A DNA stretch of 64,000 bases from Acidobacteriota bacterium (GTDB lineage Bacteria > Acidobacteriota > Terriglobia > Bryobacterales > Bryobacteraceae), in assembly GCA_016185425.1 (NCBI GenBank), contig JACPNQ010000004.1:1-64000 (forward strand), read 5' to 3'. Of this stretch, positions 51,875 to 60,634 are shown one piece after another (within the stretch, counting starts at the first letter, position 1; every line of letters starts with the position of its first letter). Under the pieces are notes generated by a model. It made no database searches and was not told the origin of the DNA. It was given only the letters and a program-made list of their open reading frames with translations. A program made the position numbers and the translations under genes.

Positions 51875-52261
51875 TCAGTCGAGCGCGGCGACGCACTCGA
51901 TTTCGACGCGTACATCGCGCGGCAGGCGCGCCGCTTCCACGGTCGCGCGAGCGGGCGGGTTGACGTGGAAATACCGGCCGTAGACTTCATTCATCGCGCC
52001 GAATTCGCCCATGTCCTTCAGAAAGACCGTGGTTTTCAGCACACGGTCAAGCGACGAGCCGGCCGCTTCCAATACCGCTTTCAGGTTGTCAAGAACGCGT
52101 GCCGTCTGCGCGGCCACATCGCCTTCCACTAGTTGTCCGGTCACGGGGTCGAGCGGAATCTGCCCGCTGCAATAGACGGTGTCTCCGTAGATAATCGCCT
52201 GCGAATACGGACCAATCGCTTTGGGAGCACCTTCGGTCGACACCACACGTTTTTGCGCCAT
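51875..52261 (-). CDS. ridA: RidA-family reactive-intermediate deaminase
   Basis: 128 residues, full length for the family. Motifs: EGAPKAIGPYSQAI, VYCSGQIPLDPVTGQ, VLDNLKAVLEAAGSSLDRVLKTTVFLKDMGEF, and PARATVEAARLPRDVRVEIECVA with the substrate-carboxylate-binding Arg (PARATVE). RidA hydrolyses 2-aminoacrylate and related enamines made by PLP enzymes, forming a trimer in the cytosol. Same strand as, and 6 bases downstream of, pyrD. Confidence 0.95.
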   Translation of the reverse strand: MAQKRVVSTEGAPKAIGPYSQAIIYGDTVYCSGQIPLDPVTGQLVEGDVAAQTARVLDNLKAVLEAAGSSLDRVLKTTVFLKDMGEFGAMNEVYGRYFHVNPPARATVEAARLPRDVRVEIECVAALD

Positions 52262-52267
52262 GATTCT

Positions 52268-53209
52268 CTAGTTTAGCCGCAGAGTCCCGGTCAGTTCACT
52301 TGCATTGCCGATCTTCTCCGCGCGGCAGAAACTATCGAGCTCCGCGGCAATGCGCACCGGCGCCTGCGGATCCCAGAACGTCGCCGTTCCCACCTCCACA
52401 GCCGACGCACCCACCACCAGAAACTCCGCCGCATCCTCTCCATTCGCAATGCCGCCCAGGCCGATTACCGGTATTTTCACCGCGCGTGCCGCCTCGTGCA
52501 CCAGGCGCAGGGCGATCGGTTTGATCGCCGGCCCGGACAGACCCCCGAAGTTGTTGCCAATGCGCGGCCGCCGGGCGCGGGCATCGACGGCAAGAGATAC
52601 AAACGTGTTAACCAGGCTGATCGCGTCAGCCCCGGCTTCTTCCGCGACCTTCGCCAGCGGCTCGATCTTAGCCACGTTCGGCGATAGCTTAACGATCACC
52701 GGGCGCCTAGTCAGCGCGCGTACACGAGAGACAACACCGGCGAGCAGTACCGGATCATTCGAGAAAAAGATCCCGCCGTGCTTCGTGTTCGGGCAGGAGA
52801 CATTCAGCTCATAACCCGCCAGACCTTCCTCCCCGTCCAGGACACGTACTACCTCTTCGTAGTCCTCTACGGCATATCCGAAGACGTTCGCAAAAACCGG
52901 CGTCTTCATCTCCCGTATCGCGGGCAGCTTTTCGCTCACAAATGCCTGCACGCCGATATTCTGGAGCCCGATGGCATTGATCATGCCGCCCTCCGCCTCC
53001 CAGATTCGTGGCGGTTTGTTGCCGTCCATCGGTTCCCTGGAGAGCCCTTTCACAACGATACCGCCTACCTGTGATAGGTCCACAAGTGACGCAAATTCAA
53101 CGGCATAAGCGAACGTGCCGGAGGCCGCGATCACCGGATTGCGCAGCGCAATCCCGCACAAACTGGTGGCCAGGCGGGCAGATGTTGGCGAACCCATTTT
53201 CCCCTTCAT
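52268..53209 (-). CDS. pyrD: Dihydroorotate dehydrogenase, class 1B catalytic subunit
   Basis: 313 residues. RNPVIAASGTFAYAVEF, VVKGLSREPMDGN, INAIGLQNIGVQAF, catalytic Cys139 in YELNVSCPNTKHGG, KLSPNVAKI, VIGLGGIANGEDAAEFLVVGASAVEVGTATF (FMN phosphate site 'GLGGI..GEDAAEF'). A Cys base and soluble form define class 1; class 1B uses NAD+ through an iron-sulfur partner PyrK, not seen here. ATG 53209 or 53197 may be the start. A perfect hairpin directly precedes it. Confidence 0.95.
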   Translation of the reverse strand: MKGKMGSPTSARLATSLCGIALRNPVIAASGTFAYAVEFASLVDLSQVGGIVVKGLSREPMDGNKPPRIWEAEGGMINAIGLQNIGVQAFVSEKLPAIREMKTPVFANVFGYAVEDYEEVVRVLDGEEGLAGYELNVSCPNTKHGGIFFSNDPVLLAGVVSRVRALTRRPVIVKLSPNVAKIEPLAKVAEEAGADAISLVNTFVSLAVDARARRPRIGNNFGGLSGPAIKPIALRLVHEAARAVKIPVIGLGGIANGEDAAEFLVVGASAVEVGTATFWDPQAPVRIAAELDSFCRAEKIGNASELTGTLRLN

Positions 53210-53210
53210 T

Positions 53211-53228
53211 CTCCCAGATCGCTGGGAG
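53211..53228 (-). promoter_or_regulatory. Hairpin next to the pyrD start
   Basis: CTCCCAG-ATCG-CTGGGAG, perfect 7-bp stem, one base before ATG 53209. On the minus strand its second arm (CTGGGAG) includes the GGGAG that would serve as ribosome site, so folding could hide it. If ATG 53197 is used instead the site is AAGGGG and stays free. Confidence 0.45.
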
Positions 53229-53319
53229 GGCAGCCGAAGATAACGTTATCTAAGGCGAACTTCGTATAAGGAAAATCCGAAATTCGGCCGATAAGTGCCC
53301 TAGTGGGGATAACCCCAAA

Positions 53320-55290
53320 TTGAAAGACACGATGATTAACCCGGAACCGGCGCGGCACCGATCCCTGGCCACGAAGTTCTTTCTCTTTACCGCGGCGCTA
53401 CTCGTATGGGTTGTGCTCGTGGTAGTGGCCTACGATGTCGCCAGCGGAAACGTCAGTATCGGCAAAAGCGTGCTGCTCTTCGGCGTGGTACTCCTGATCG
53501 CCGGTGTGCTGGCATGGGTTACGATGCGTCTCCTTGTCCGGCCGTTGCAGACGCTGCAAGCCGGATTGCAGGCGGTCCGGGAAGGTAGGTTGGAACGCGT
53601 CCGGCTGCGGCGCACTGGCGACGAAATCGAATTCATCACCCGTAGCTTCAATCAGATGGTGGAGTCGCTGGAGGCGAATCGACAAGTCATCCGGGAGCAT
53701 CACGAACAGCTCGAGGACCGCATCCGCATCCGCACGGAAGAACTGGAATCGGCGATGGAACAGGCACTGGCCGCCAACAAGGCCAAGACCGAATTCCTTG
53801 CCAACATGTCGCATGAGCTGCGCACGCCGATGAACGGGTTCCTCGGCATGATTGAGCTTGTTCTCGACAGTCCCTTGCAGGCCGATCAACGCGAACAGTT
53901 GATCACGGCGCAGCGTAGCGCGCAAGCCCTGCTTGCGATTCTCAACGACATTCTCGATCTTTCGAAGATCGAATCAGGCCGGATGCAGTTGGAACTCATT
54001 CCCTTCTCCATCCGCACCCACCTCCGCGATTGCATTCGCCCGCACCAGGTCCGCGCCCAGCAGAATACCGTCGGCCTCCGGCTGCGCATCGACAGCGCAG
54101 TGCCGGAAACCCTGTCCGGCGATCCGCTTCGCCTGCGGCAGATCCTCAACAACCTGCTCAGCAACGCCGTCAAGTTCACGAACGCCGGCCACATTGACGT
54201 CCAAATCGGGGCCGAGCCCGGCCCGGCTGCCGGCATCGTCGTTGTTAACATCTCCGTCCGTGACACCGGCAGCGGCATCCCCGGCGAGAAACTGCCGTTT
54301 ATCTTCGAGAAATTCACGCAAGCCGACGGCAGCATCTCCCGCCGGTTCGGCGGCTCCGGTCTCGGGCTTGCGATCACGAAACACCTGGTAAACCTGTTTC
54401 AGGGAACGCTCAGTGTCTCCAGCCAGGTTGGCCGCGGCAGCGAGTTCATGGTGCGCCTGCCGATGGGAGTCGCCGCCACGGGGCCGCATGCCGTCGCCGC
54501 GGACGCCGCGCCTTCTGTCGGGGAAACCGCTCCGTCCGACGCGCTGATCCTCGTCGTCGAGGATAACATCGTCAATCAGAAAGTTATCCGGGGCCTGTTG
54601 CAGCGCAGGGGCTATCGCCTGGAAACAGCGGCGGATGGCAGCCAGGCGCTGGCAATGATGGAGCACCACGACTTCGACGTGATTCTCATGGACGTGCAGA
54701 TGCCGGTAATGGATGGCCTGGAGGCAACGCGGCGAATTCGTTCCGTGGAAAGGTGGCGCGAGATTCCAATTGTCGCCATGACCGCGCACGCCATGAGCGG
54801 AGACCGCGAACGCTGTCTCTCCGCGGGCATGGATGCCTATCTCTCCAAGCCAGTTAGCTCCAACGAGTTGTTCCGCCTCCTCGAGTCTTACCTGGGAACG
54901 GATCGCACCGCGCGCCCCGTCGCGCCCAGCGCCTCCCCCGATCCCGCGCCGATCGATCCGCGGCTGCGCGACGAACTCCGCGAAGGCGATGCTTCTCTCG
55001 TCTCCGACGTTGTCAACCTCTTCCTGCAACTGACTCCCGGCCGCGTCGACAAACTCCAACAGGCTCTCACCGCGGGCCAATGCGATGCCGTCGCCGCCGA
55101 AGCCGCGGTTATCCGTCAGTCCGCTCAGCGCATTGCGGCCACGCCGGTTGCCGACCGCGCCCGCCGCATCGCCGAAGCGGCCAACCGGCAGGACCACGCC
55201 GGCATGCGCCACTCGCTTCTCCTGCTCCGTTCCGAACTCGAACGATTGAAGCGCCACGCGGGCGAGATGAAGTCCGCCGCCCTTGGCTAA
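53320..55290 (+). CDS. Hybrid sensor histidine kinase with receiver and degenerate Hpt domain
   Basis: 656 residues (ATG 53332 is an alternative start). Two membrane helices (20-40, 50-68) enclose only ~10 residues, so there is no periplasmic sensor. HAMP (70-122), coiled coil, HisKA with His165 in [13 protein letters not shown], HATPase with N-box [13 protein letters not shown]1 DTGSGIPGE and G2 GGSGLGLAI. Receiver at 408-525 with Asp458 ([13 protein letters not shown]) and Lys510. The last ~110 residues resemble Hpt, but where HxLKG would stand the chain reads AVIRQ (596-600), so the phosphoacceptor His is missing. Ends 4 bases into the convergent decarboxylase gene. Confidence 0.93.
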   Translation: MKDTMINPEPARHRSLATKFFLFTAALLVWVVLVVVAYDVASGNVSIGKSVLLFGVVLLIAGVLAWVTMRLLVRPLQTLQAGLQAVREGRLERVRLRRTGDEIEFITRSFNQMVESLEANRQVIREHHEQLEDRIRIRTEELESAMEQALAANKAKTEFLANMSHELRTPMNGFLGMIELVLDSPLQADQREQLITAQRSAQALLAILNDILDLSKIESGRMQLELIPFSIRTHLRDCIRPHQVRAQQNTVGLRLRIDSAVPETLSGDPLRLRQILNNLLSNAVKFTNAGHIDVQIGAEPGPAAGIVVVNISVRDTGSGIPGEKLPFIFEKFTQADGSISRRFGGSGLGLAITKHLVNLFQGTLSVSSQVGRGSEFMVRLPMGVAATGPHAVAADAAPSVGETAPSDALILVVEDNIVNQKVIRGLLQRRGYRLETAADGSQALAMMEHHDFDVILMDVQMPVMDGLEATRRIRSVERWREIPIVAMTAHAMSGDRERCLSAGMDAYLSKPVSSNELFRLLESYLGTDRTARPVAPSASPDPAPIDPRLRDELREGDASLVSDVVNLFLQLTPGRVDKLQQALTAGQCDAVAAEAAVIRQSAQRIAATPVADRARRIAEAANRQDHAGMRHSLLLLRSELERLKRHAGEMKSAALG

Positions 55291-56675
55291 AGCGTCTCCG
55301 TTATCCGGACCGTCTCTTCCCACAGCGCCTTCACGTCCTCGCGCGCCGTCATCTGATTCCCAATCGACACGCGCGCGGCGTATCGCCCCTTCAAGATAGT
55401 CTGCGACACGAAGAACTCTCCTGTCCGGTTCAACGCCGCCACCAGCGCCCGCGTCTTCTCCTCTCCCGCCCGCAACCGAAAGCACACCGCCGAGAAGGGC
55501 GCAGGAGCCGCCAGCTCAAACCGCTCATCCGCCACTACACGCGCGGCAAGCTCTTGCGCCATCGCAATATGTCCGCGCAGCAATTCCTGCAACCTGGCCA
55601 ATCCGTAATACCGCAGCACATACCAGAGCTTCAGCCCGCGGAATCTCCGCCCTAGCGCAACGCCATAATCCATCAGGCTTACTTCTCGTGGGTCCGTCGT
55701 TGTCCGCAAATACTCCGGTGTAATGGTAAACGTCCGCCGCAGGATCTGCGGATGCCTCGTATAGAAAGCGCTGCAATCCATCGGTGTGAACAGCCACTTG
55801 TGCGGATTCACCACCAGTGAATGCGCACGCTCATTTCCGCGCAGCATCCACTGAAACTCCGGCAGTATCGCCGCCGCGCCCGCATACGCCGCGTCGATAT
55901 GCACCCAGATGTTGTGCTCCTGGGCAATTTCTAAGCATGGTTCCAGCGGGTCCACGCTCGTCGTCGACGTCGTGCCCAGAGTGACAATCATGCAGCACGG
56001 CGTAAACCCCGCCGCCAAATCGGCATCGATCGCCGCTTTCAAAAGCTCCGGCTTCATGCGGAACTGCGCGTCGGATTCGATCTTCCGCAGATTCCGCAGC
56101 CCGATCCCCGCCGCAATCACAGCCTTGTCAATCGAGGAATGCGCCTGGTCCGAGCTATATACCGTCAGCTTTTTCGTAATTCCATCCAGCCGCGCCTCCG
56201 GGTCCGCCCATTCCCGCGCGGCCATCACCGCATGCATCGTGCTCACTGACGCCGTATCGAAGATCTGCCCGAAATAATCGTCCGCCAGGCCCATCCACTG
56301 CCGCAGCCACGCCAGCGCGACTTCCTCCAATTCCGATACCGCTGGCGACGCGATCCAGTTCAATCCGTTCGTGTTCATGGACGCCGTCAGCATCTCCGCA
56401 ATCACGCCTGGTACCGATCCCGTGCAGGCAAAGTAGTTGAAGAAACGCGGATGATTCCAATGCGCTACCGCCGGCAGAATCACCCGTTCAAAATCGTCAA
56501 AGATCCGGCTCAACTCCTCGCCCGTCTCCGGACCCGATGCGGGCAGCCCGTCCACCAACTCCCCGGGACGGATGTCCGGGTTCACCCGAAACCGCGCGGG
56601 ATTTTCGAGATACCGCGCAATCCACTCCGCCGCCTGGGCTGACGCCCGGCGGAAGGCGTCCACATCGTGCTTCAT
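55287..56675 (-). CDS. PLP-dependent decarboxylase (aromatic-L-amino-acid / group II type)
   Basis: 462 residues. [30 protein letters not shown] is the family opening (HPRFF); His179 in [10 protein letters not shown] stacks on PLP; Asp261 in VHIDAAYAG binds the pyridine nitrogen; Lys293 in NPHKWLF forms the Schiff base; [14 protein letters not shown] follows. The sequence is nearer to animal and plant aromatic amino-acid decarboxylases than to glutamate decarboxylase. Start near GGAGG-like bases upstream; 3 bases after the DapA-family gene stop on the same strand, so both are co-transcribed. Product may be a trace amine. Confidence 0.93.
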   Translation of the reverse strand: MKHDVDAFRRASAQAAEWIARYLENPARFRVNPDIRPGELVDGLPASGPETGEELSRIFDDFERVILPAVAHWNHPRFFNYFACTGSVPGVIAEMLTASMNTNGLNWIASPAVSELEEVALAWLRQWMGLADDYFGQIFDTASVSTMHAVMAAREWADPEARLDGITKKLTVYSSDQAHSSIDKAVIAAGIGLRNLRKIESDAQFRMKPELLKAAIDADLAAGFTPCCMIVTLGTTSTTSVDPLEPCLEIAQEHNIWVHIDAAYAGAAAILPEFQWMLRGNERAHSLVVNPHKWLFTPMDCSAFYTRHPQILRRTFTITPEYLRTTTDPREVSLMDYGVALGRRFRGLKLWYVLRYYGLARLQELLRGHIAMAQELAARVVADERFELAAPAPFSAVCFRLRAGEEKTRALVAALNRTGEFFVSQTILKGRYAARVSIGNQMTAREDVKALWEETVRITETL

Positions 56676-56678
56676 GCT

Positions 56679-57602
56679 TCAATTGTCGCCGGAACAATCG
56701 TCGCGCATTGCCGCTTCAAAACCGCGGAACCATTCCGCGAATTCATCGGCCTGCCGCTGCGCGGCCGGTCCGATCGGCAGCGGCGGTACAGCCCTCTTGA
56801 AGCCGCGTGCCGCCAACGTCAGTTGAATACCGAATGGTGTCGGAAATACGTCGATCTTCTGAATATATGCATCAAGCAACGCGCCCCGCCTTGCCAACGC
56901 CTCCGCATCGCCCCGCGTTGCCGCGCGGTCGATTGCCGTAATCAACTCCGGCACCGCGCACGCGCAGCCGCTGATCACGCCATCGGCCAGCGCCCGGTGC
57001 GAGGCAAGTAACTTGTCATTGCCCAATAGCAGGCGGAACGGAATCCGCTGCCGTAGCGCATAGAGGGCGTCAAACAATTGCGCGTCGCCGCTGGAATCCT
57101 TGATGCCCGCGAAGTGCCCCGATTCCAATATCGTGCACGCCGCCGCCGGTTCCAGGCCATTCGTGAAGAAGGGCAAGTTGTAGAGCAGCGTCGGCGCCAG
57201 TCCATTCACCTGCCGCGCGAACTCTTCGTAGTAGGCAATGATGCCTTCCTGGCTGTGCCGGAAGAAATGCGGCGGCATCAGCAGCAGCGCCGCCGCTCCC
57301 ACTTCCGTCGCGTTCCGAGCCAGCACAACGGCGCCTTCTACGGTCGAGTGCGAAACATTCACAATCACCGCCGTCCGGCTTCGCCGCACCGCCATCAACG
57401 CCAAACGCATTCGCTCTTCCACGTCATAGTGGATGAACTCGCCCGTCGCGCCCAGCACCGCAACGCCTTTCACGCCGCGCTCATTCACAAAATCCACGAT
57501 ATCCAGCGCCAGACCGATATCGATCGTGTGGCCGTTCTCGCGCCGCGGCGCTATCACCGCGGCCATGGCGCCTAATAGAACGCCTTCTCCCAACCGCCTC
57601 AT
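56679..57602 (-). CDS. DapA/N-acetylneuraminate-lyase family aldolase
   Basis: 307 residues, a TIM barrel: VLGATGEFIHYDVEERMRL (substrate loop GATGE), Tyr141 in LLYNLPFFTNG and Schiff-base Lys168 in FAGIKDSSGDA. The GATGE loop lacks the TTGE pattern of true dihydrodipicolinate synthases, so it is more likely a catabolic lyase of the superfamily (2-keto-3-deoxy sugar acid or hydroxy-oxoglutarate type). First gene before the PLP decarboxylase, 3 bases apart. Substrate not determinable from sequence. Confidence 0.9.
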   Translation of the reverse strand: MRRLGEGVLLGAMAAVIAPRRENGHTIDIGLALDIVDFVNERGVKGVAVLGATGEFIHYDVEERMRLALMAVRRSRTAVIVNVSHSTVEGAVVLARNATEVGAAALLLMPPHFFRHSQEGIIAYYEEFARQVNGLAPTLLYNLPFFTNGLEPAAACTILESGHFAGIKDSSGDAQLFDALYALRQRIPFRLLLGNDKLLASHRALADGVISGCACAVPELITAIDRAATRGDAEALARRGALLDAYIQKIDVFPTPFGIQLTLAARGFKRAVPPLPIGPAAQRQADEFAEWFRGFEAAMRDDCSGDN

Positions 57603-57629
57603 GCCATTTCCTGTTATTTTTGGTTTTTG

Positions 57630-57643
57630 TCCACGAACGTGGA
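57630..57643. promoter_or_regulatory. 14-base palindrome upstream of the aldolase gene
   Basis: TCCACG-AA-CGTGGA is a perfect inverted repeat 28 bases upstream of ATG 57602. Short and without T-run in the needed direction; could be an operator for the aldolase-decarboxylase operon. Confidence 0.3.
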
Positions 57644-57729
57644 TTCACCTAGCATATCGCGCTCTGTAAACTTTACCCACTCCCGGCCCGCAAGTCCGCC
57701 GTCATTTCGCGTCTAATCAGGAAAGGAGC

Positions 57730-58662
57730 ATGTTTCCATTCATGCGTATGTATATGTGGTTGCTCGCGGCGGGAATCGCCTCCGCGCAGTACTTCCCTCT
57801 GCAAGTCGGCAATCAATGGATTTATCGTGTCGAAGAAGGTCCGGTGAAGGAGTTGCGTATCGCGGAGATCCTCCGCGCCGAAACCGTCGACGACAAAGAA
57901 TATTTTGTCTACAAAGGAATCAACGGCGATAATGCTCGCATCCGGTTCACGAGCGATAACAAGCTCGTCCAGCTAAACGCCGGCGGCTCCGAATCCCTCT
58001 GGGCCGATTTCAACGCCGCCGAAGGCGAATCGTTCCCCACGTCCTTCGACCCCTGCACCGGCCGGGGCCGCGTCGAAACGCGCAGCGCACTGGCGGAACT
58101 GCTCGACCGTAGCTGGGCCGGCGGCTTCCGCGTCACCTACAGCGCGGCATCCTGCGCCGACGCCGGCGTCACCGACGATCTCTACCTGCCCAACCTCGGC
58201 CTCGCTCAACGCACTTACCAGAGCTTCACGGGTCCTCGCCGATTCAAGCTCACCTATGCCCGCATCGGCAATGCATCCGTCGTCACCAGCGGCGAATACA
58301 GCTTCCGCGTCAATCTAAGCCAGAAGACCTACGCCACGCGCGCCATTGTCAACGTGCGGCTGACGCTCGAGAACTGGACCAAGGAACCCCTTAAGCTCCA
58401 ATTCAACAGCGGCCAGTCGTTTGACTTTACGATTCGCAACGCATCGGGAGATTCCGTTTATACCTGGTCCGCCAACAAACTCTTCACCATGGAGATTCGC
58501 GAGGTCACCGTTACGGGCGAAAAGAACTGGACCGGATCCTCCGAGGAGATCGAGTTGAAGCCCGGCGAATATACCGTCGAAGCTTGGCTCACCACGGATC
58601 GCAAGCCCGCGTTCAAGGCCCAGGTGCCCATCACCGTCGCAGCCATCGAACCAGCCAACTAA
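57730..58662 (+). CDS. Secreted protein with C-terminal BsuPI domain
   Basis: 310 residues with ribosome site AAAGGAG before ATG 57730 and a signal peptide (RMYMWLLAAGIASAQ). Residues ~20-190 form a beta-rich domain (YFPLQVGNQWIYRVEEGPV; a Cys pair in DPC and ASC). Residues ~195-305 match the BsuPI intracellular-proteinase-inhibitor fold: NVRLTLENWTKEPLKLQFNSGQSFDFTIRNA, VYTWSANKLFT, ELKPGEYTVEAWLTT (motifs 'LKLQFNSGQSFDF' and 'LKPGEYTVEA'). In Bacillus this domain inhibits a protease, but most homologues are exported proteins of unknown role. Confidence 0.82.
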   Translation: MFPFMRMYMWLLAAGIASAQYFPLQVGNQWIYRVEEGPVKELRIAEILRAETVDDKEYFVYKGINGDNARIRFTSDNKLVQLNAGGSESLWADFNAAEGESFPTSFDPCTGRGRVETRSALAELLDRSWAGGFRVTYSAASCADAGVTDDLYLPNLGLAQRTYQSFTGPRRFKLTYARIGNASVVTSGEYSFRVNLSQKTYATRAIVNVRLTLENWTKEPLKLQFNSGQSFDFTIRNASGDSVYTWSANKLFTMEIREVTVTGEKNWTGSSEEIELKPGEYTVEAWLTTDRKPAFKAQVPITVAAIEPAN

Positions 58663-58704
58663 TCGCATTTGCGTCTCCCCTCCGCAGGCGGAGACAATGA
58701 TCGA

Positions 58705-59613
58705 TTGGCGCAAACGGCCGAGGCGGCGGTACGGCATCCCATCGGGACGCGGACATTTCTGTTAGCCACCCTTGTATCGATTCTCTGGGGTGGCAATCTC
58801 GTCTCGATCCGTGCCGGTGTCGATAGCGTGCCGCCGCTTTGGAGCGCCTTCTGGCGCATGGCCGTGGGAGTGACCGTCGTCACAACATGGGCGTTCACAC
58901 GGGGCGTGCCCATTCGTCCCGCGCCAGGCGAATGGAAGGTGCTCTTTTATTTGGGCGTCCTCTTCACCACGCAGATCGCTCTCCTCAACTCCGCCTCCGC
59001 GATGACGTCGCCCTCCTATGGCGTCGTCATTCTCAATTCCTACGCGGTCTTCGCTAACATCGTCGGCCACTTCTGGCGTGGCCCCCATCTCGAAGACCGT
59101 CTCAGCCCCACGCGCATCCTCGGCCTCGGGATCGCCATCACCGGTCTCATCGTTCTCACCATGGGCCAAGCCCCGCGAAACCTCGCTCCGCGCCCGCTCC
59201 TGGGCAATCTGCTCATGATGCTCTCCGCATTCCTCCTTGGCTTCCGCCAGGTCTATACGCGATGGCTCGTGCAGAATGTCGATCCCGTGCGCACCGTCGT
59301 CTGGCAGATGGCCTGGTCCGTACCGCTCTTCCTGCTGATCGCCGCCCTTTCCGAACCGATGGTCTACGGCCGCGTCACTTGGCAAGCCGTCGCGGCCATC
59401 TCCTACCAAGGTTTCGTTGTCGCCGGTATCTGCTTCATCATCTGGGCCGAACTGCTGAAGAGACACTCCGCCGGCACTCTCTCCATGTTCGCCTTCCTCG
59501 TCCCATTCGCCGGTATCGCCCTTAGCGGTTGGATCTTCGGTGAACCGCTAACGCAGGGTCTCCTCGTCGGCGGTTCTCTTGCGCTCCTCGGCGTCTACAT
59601 CGTCACCCGGTAA
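58705..59613 (+). CDS. EamA/DMT-superfamily transporter
   Basis: About 302 residues from TTG 58705 (GGAG 11 bases upstream); TTG 58669 is the other choice, and no ATG lies before the first helix. Ten membrane helices in two EamA repeats: TFLLATLVSILWGGNLVSIRAG ... ITGLIVLTMGQA and LGNLLMMLSAFLLGFRQVYTRWLV ... GWIFGEPLTQGLLVGGSLALLGVYIV. Exports small metabolites or amino acids by analogy; substrate unknown. Confidence 0.9.
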   Translation: MAQTAEAAVRHPIGTRTFLLATLVSILWGGNLVSIRAGVDSVPPLWSAFWRMAVGVTVVTTWAFTRGVPIRPAPGEWKVLFYLGVLFTTQIALLNSASAMTSPSYGVVILNSYAVFANIVGHFWRGPHLEDRLSPTRILGLGIAITGLIVLTMGQAPRNLAPRPLLGNLLMMLSAFLLGFRQVYTRWLVQNVDPVRTVVWQMAWSVPLFLLIAALSEPMVYGRVTWQAVAAISYQGFVVAGICFIIWAELLKRHSAGTLSMFAFLVPFAGIALSGWIFGEPLTQGLLVGGSLALLGVYIVTR

Positions 59614-59622
59614 CATACGGAA

Positions 59623-60552
59623 ATGCGCGCACTCCTCTTCCTCATTCCCGCGCTCATCCACGCCCAACCCGGCTTTCAATACTTCATCAGCGGCAACCCG
59701 GCCGACGTGCGAACAAAGACCACTCCCGGTGTCCTGCTCGCCGGTGGCGGCAAGGACGTCGACGCCGCATTCCGCTGGTTCCTCGCCCGCGCGGGCGGCG
59801 GTGACGCTCTCGTCCTCCGCGCATCCGGCGGCGACGCTTATCAAGCCTACTTCCTCGGCCTCGCCAAGCTCGATTCCGTTGAAACCATCGTCTTCAAGTC
59901 GAGTGCCGCCTCGCGCGATCCGTTCGTCCTCGATAAAATCCGCCGTGCCGAGGCCATCTTCCTCGCCGGCGGCGACCAGTGGAACTATATCCGCTACTGG
60001 CACAACACTCCCGTCGCCGAAGCGCTTAACGATGCCATCCGCCGCGGCGTCCCCATCGGCGGCACCTCCGCCGGGCTCGCCGTCCTCGGAGAGTTCGCCT
60101 TCTCCGCCAAACACAGCACCGTCACCAGCGCCGAGGCACTCGCCAACCCGCTCAACGAAAAGATCGCCATCCACCGCGGTCTCCTCCGCATCCCCGGCCT
60201 CGAGTGCCTCATCACCGACAGCCACTTCTCCAGGCGCGACCGCATGGGCCGCCTTCTCGTCTTCCTCAATCGCATCCGTGCCGAATCGCAATGCCAATCC
60301 GTCCGCGGCATCGGCATTGATGAGCGCGCGGCTGTCACTCTAGACGAAACCGGTCAGGCGCAAGTCGCCGGCGAGGGCTCCGCATATCTCATTACACGCG
60401 CCGGCTCACCATCGTTCCACGTAACCGCCCTCCCAACCGGCACGGTCTTCGACTGGGGCAAATGGACAAGCATGACCGGCCGAACGTACCGCCTCACCAT
60501 CGAGTCCGGAGTTGTGAAATCCACCTCCGCCGGAATATACGGGACGCAATAG
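59623..60552 (+). CDS. Secreted cyanophycinase-like serine peptidase (S51 family)
   Basis: 309 residues. Short signal (RALLFLIPALIHAQ). S51 features: GVLLAGGGKDVDAAFRWFLARAGGGD, AEAIFLAGGDQWNYI (GGDQ with Gln119), nucleophile Ser149 in GGTSAGLAVLGE, and DSHFSRRDRMGRLLVFL, which supplies the His and the conserved SRRDR. Cyanophycinases release beta-Asp-Arg from cyanophycin; exported versions degrade external polymer. Starts 9 bases after the EamA gene. Confidence 0.92.
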   Translation: MRALLFLIPALIHAQPGFQYFISGNPADVRTKTTPGVLLAGGGKDVDAAFRWFLARAGGGDALVLRASGGDAYQAYFLGLAKLDSVETIVFKSSAASRDPFVLDKIRRAEAIFLAGGDQWNYIRYWHNTPVAEALNDAIRRGVPIGGTSAGLAVLGEFAFSAKHSTVTSAEALANPLNEKIAIHRGLLRIPGLECLITDSHFSRRDRMGRLLVFLNRIRAESQCQSVRGIGIDERAAVTLDETGQAQVAGEGSAYLITRAGSPSFHVTALPTGTVFDWGKWTSMTGRTYRLTIESGVVKSTSAGIYGTQ

Positions 60553-60634
60553 TACCGAAACCACTCGGAAACCACGTCATAATAGAGTGAGGGCGTTCGC
60601 GCCCAGGGAAAGTTCTCCCAAAAATTGAGGCCTC

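Noticed and set aside
53974-55485. 503-codon minus-strand open frame under the hybrid kinase
   Set aside because: Gly/Arg/Asp-rich shadow; the plus strand has intact kinase and receiver motifs.
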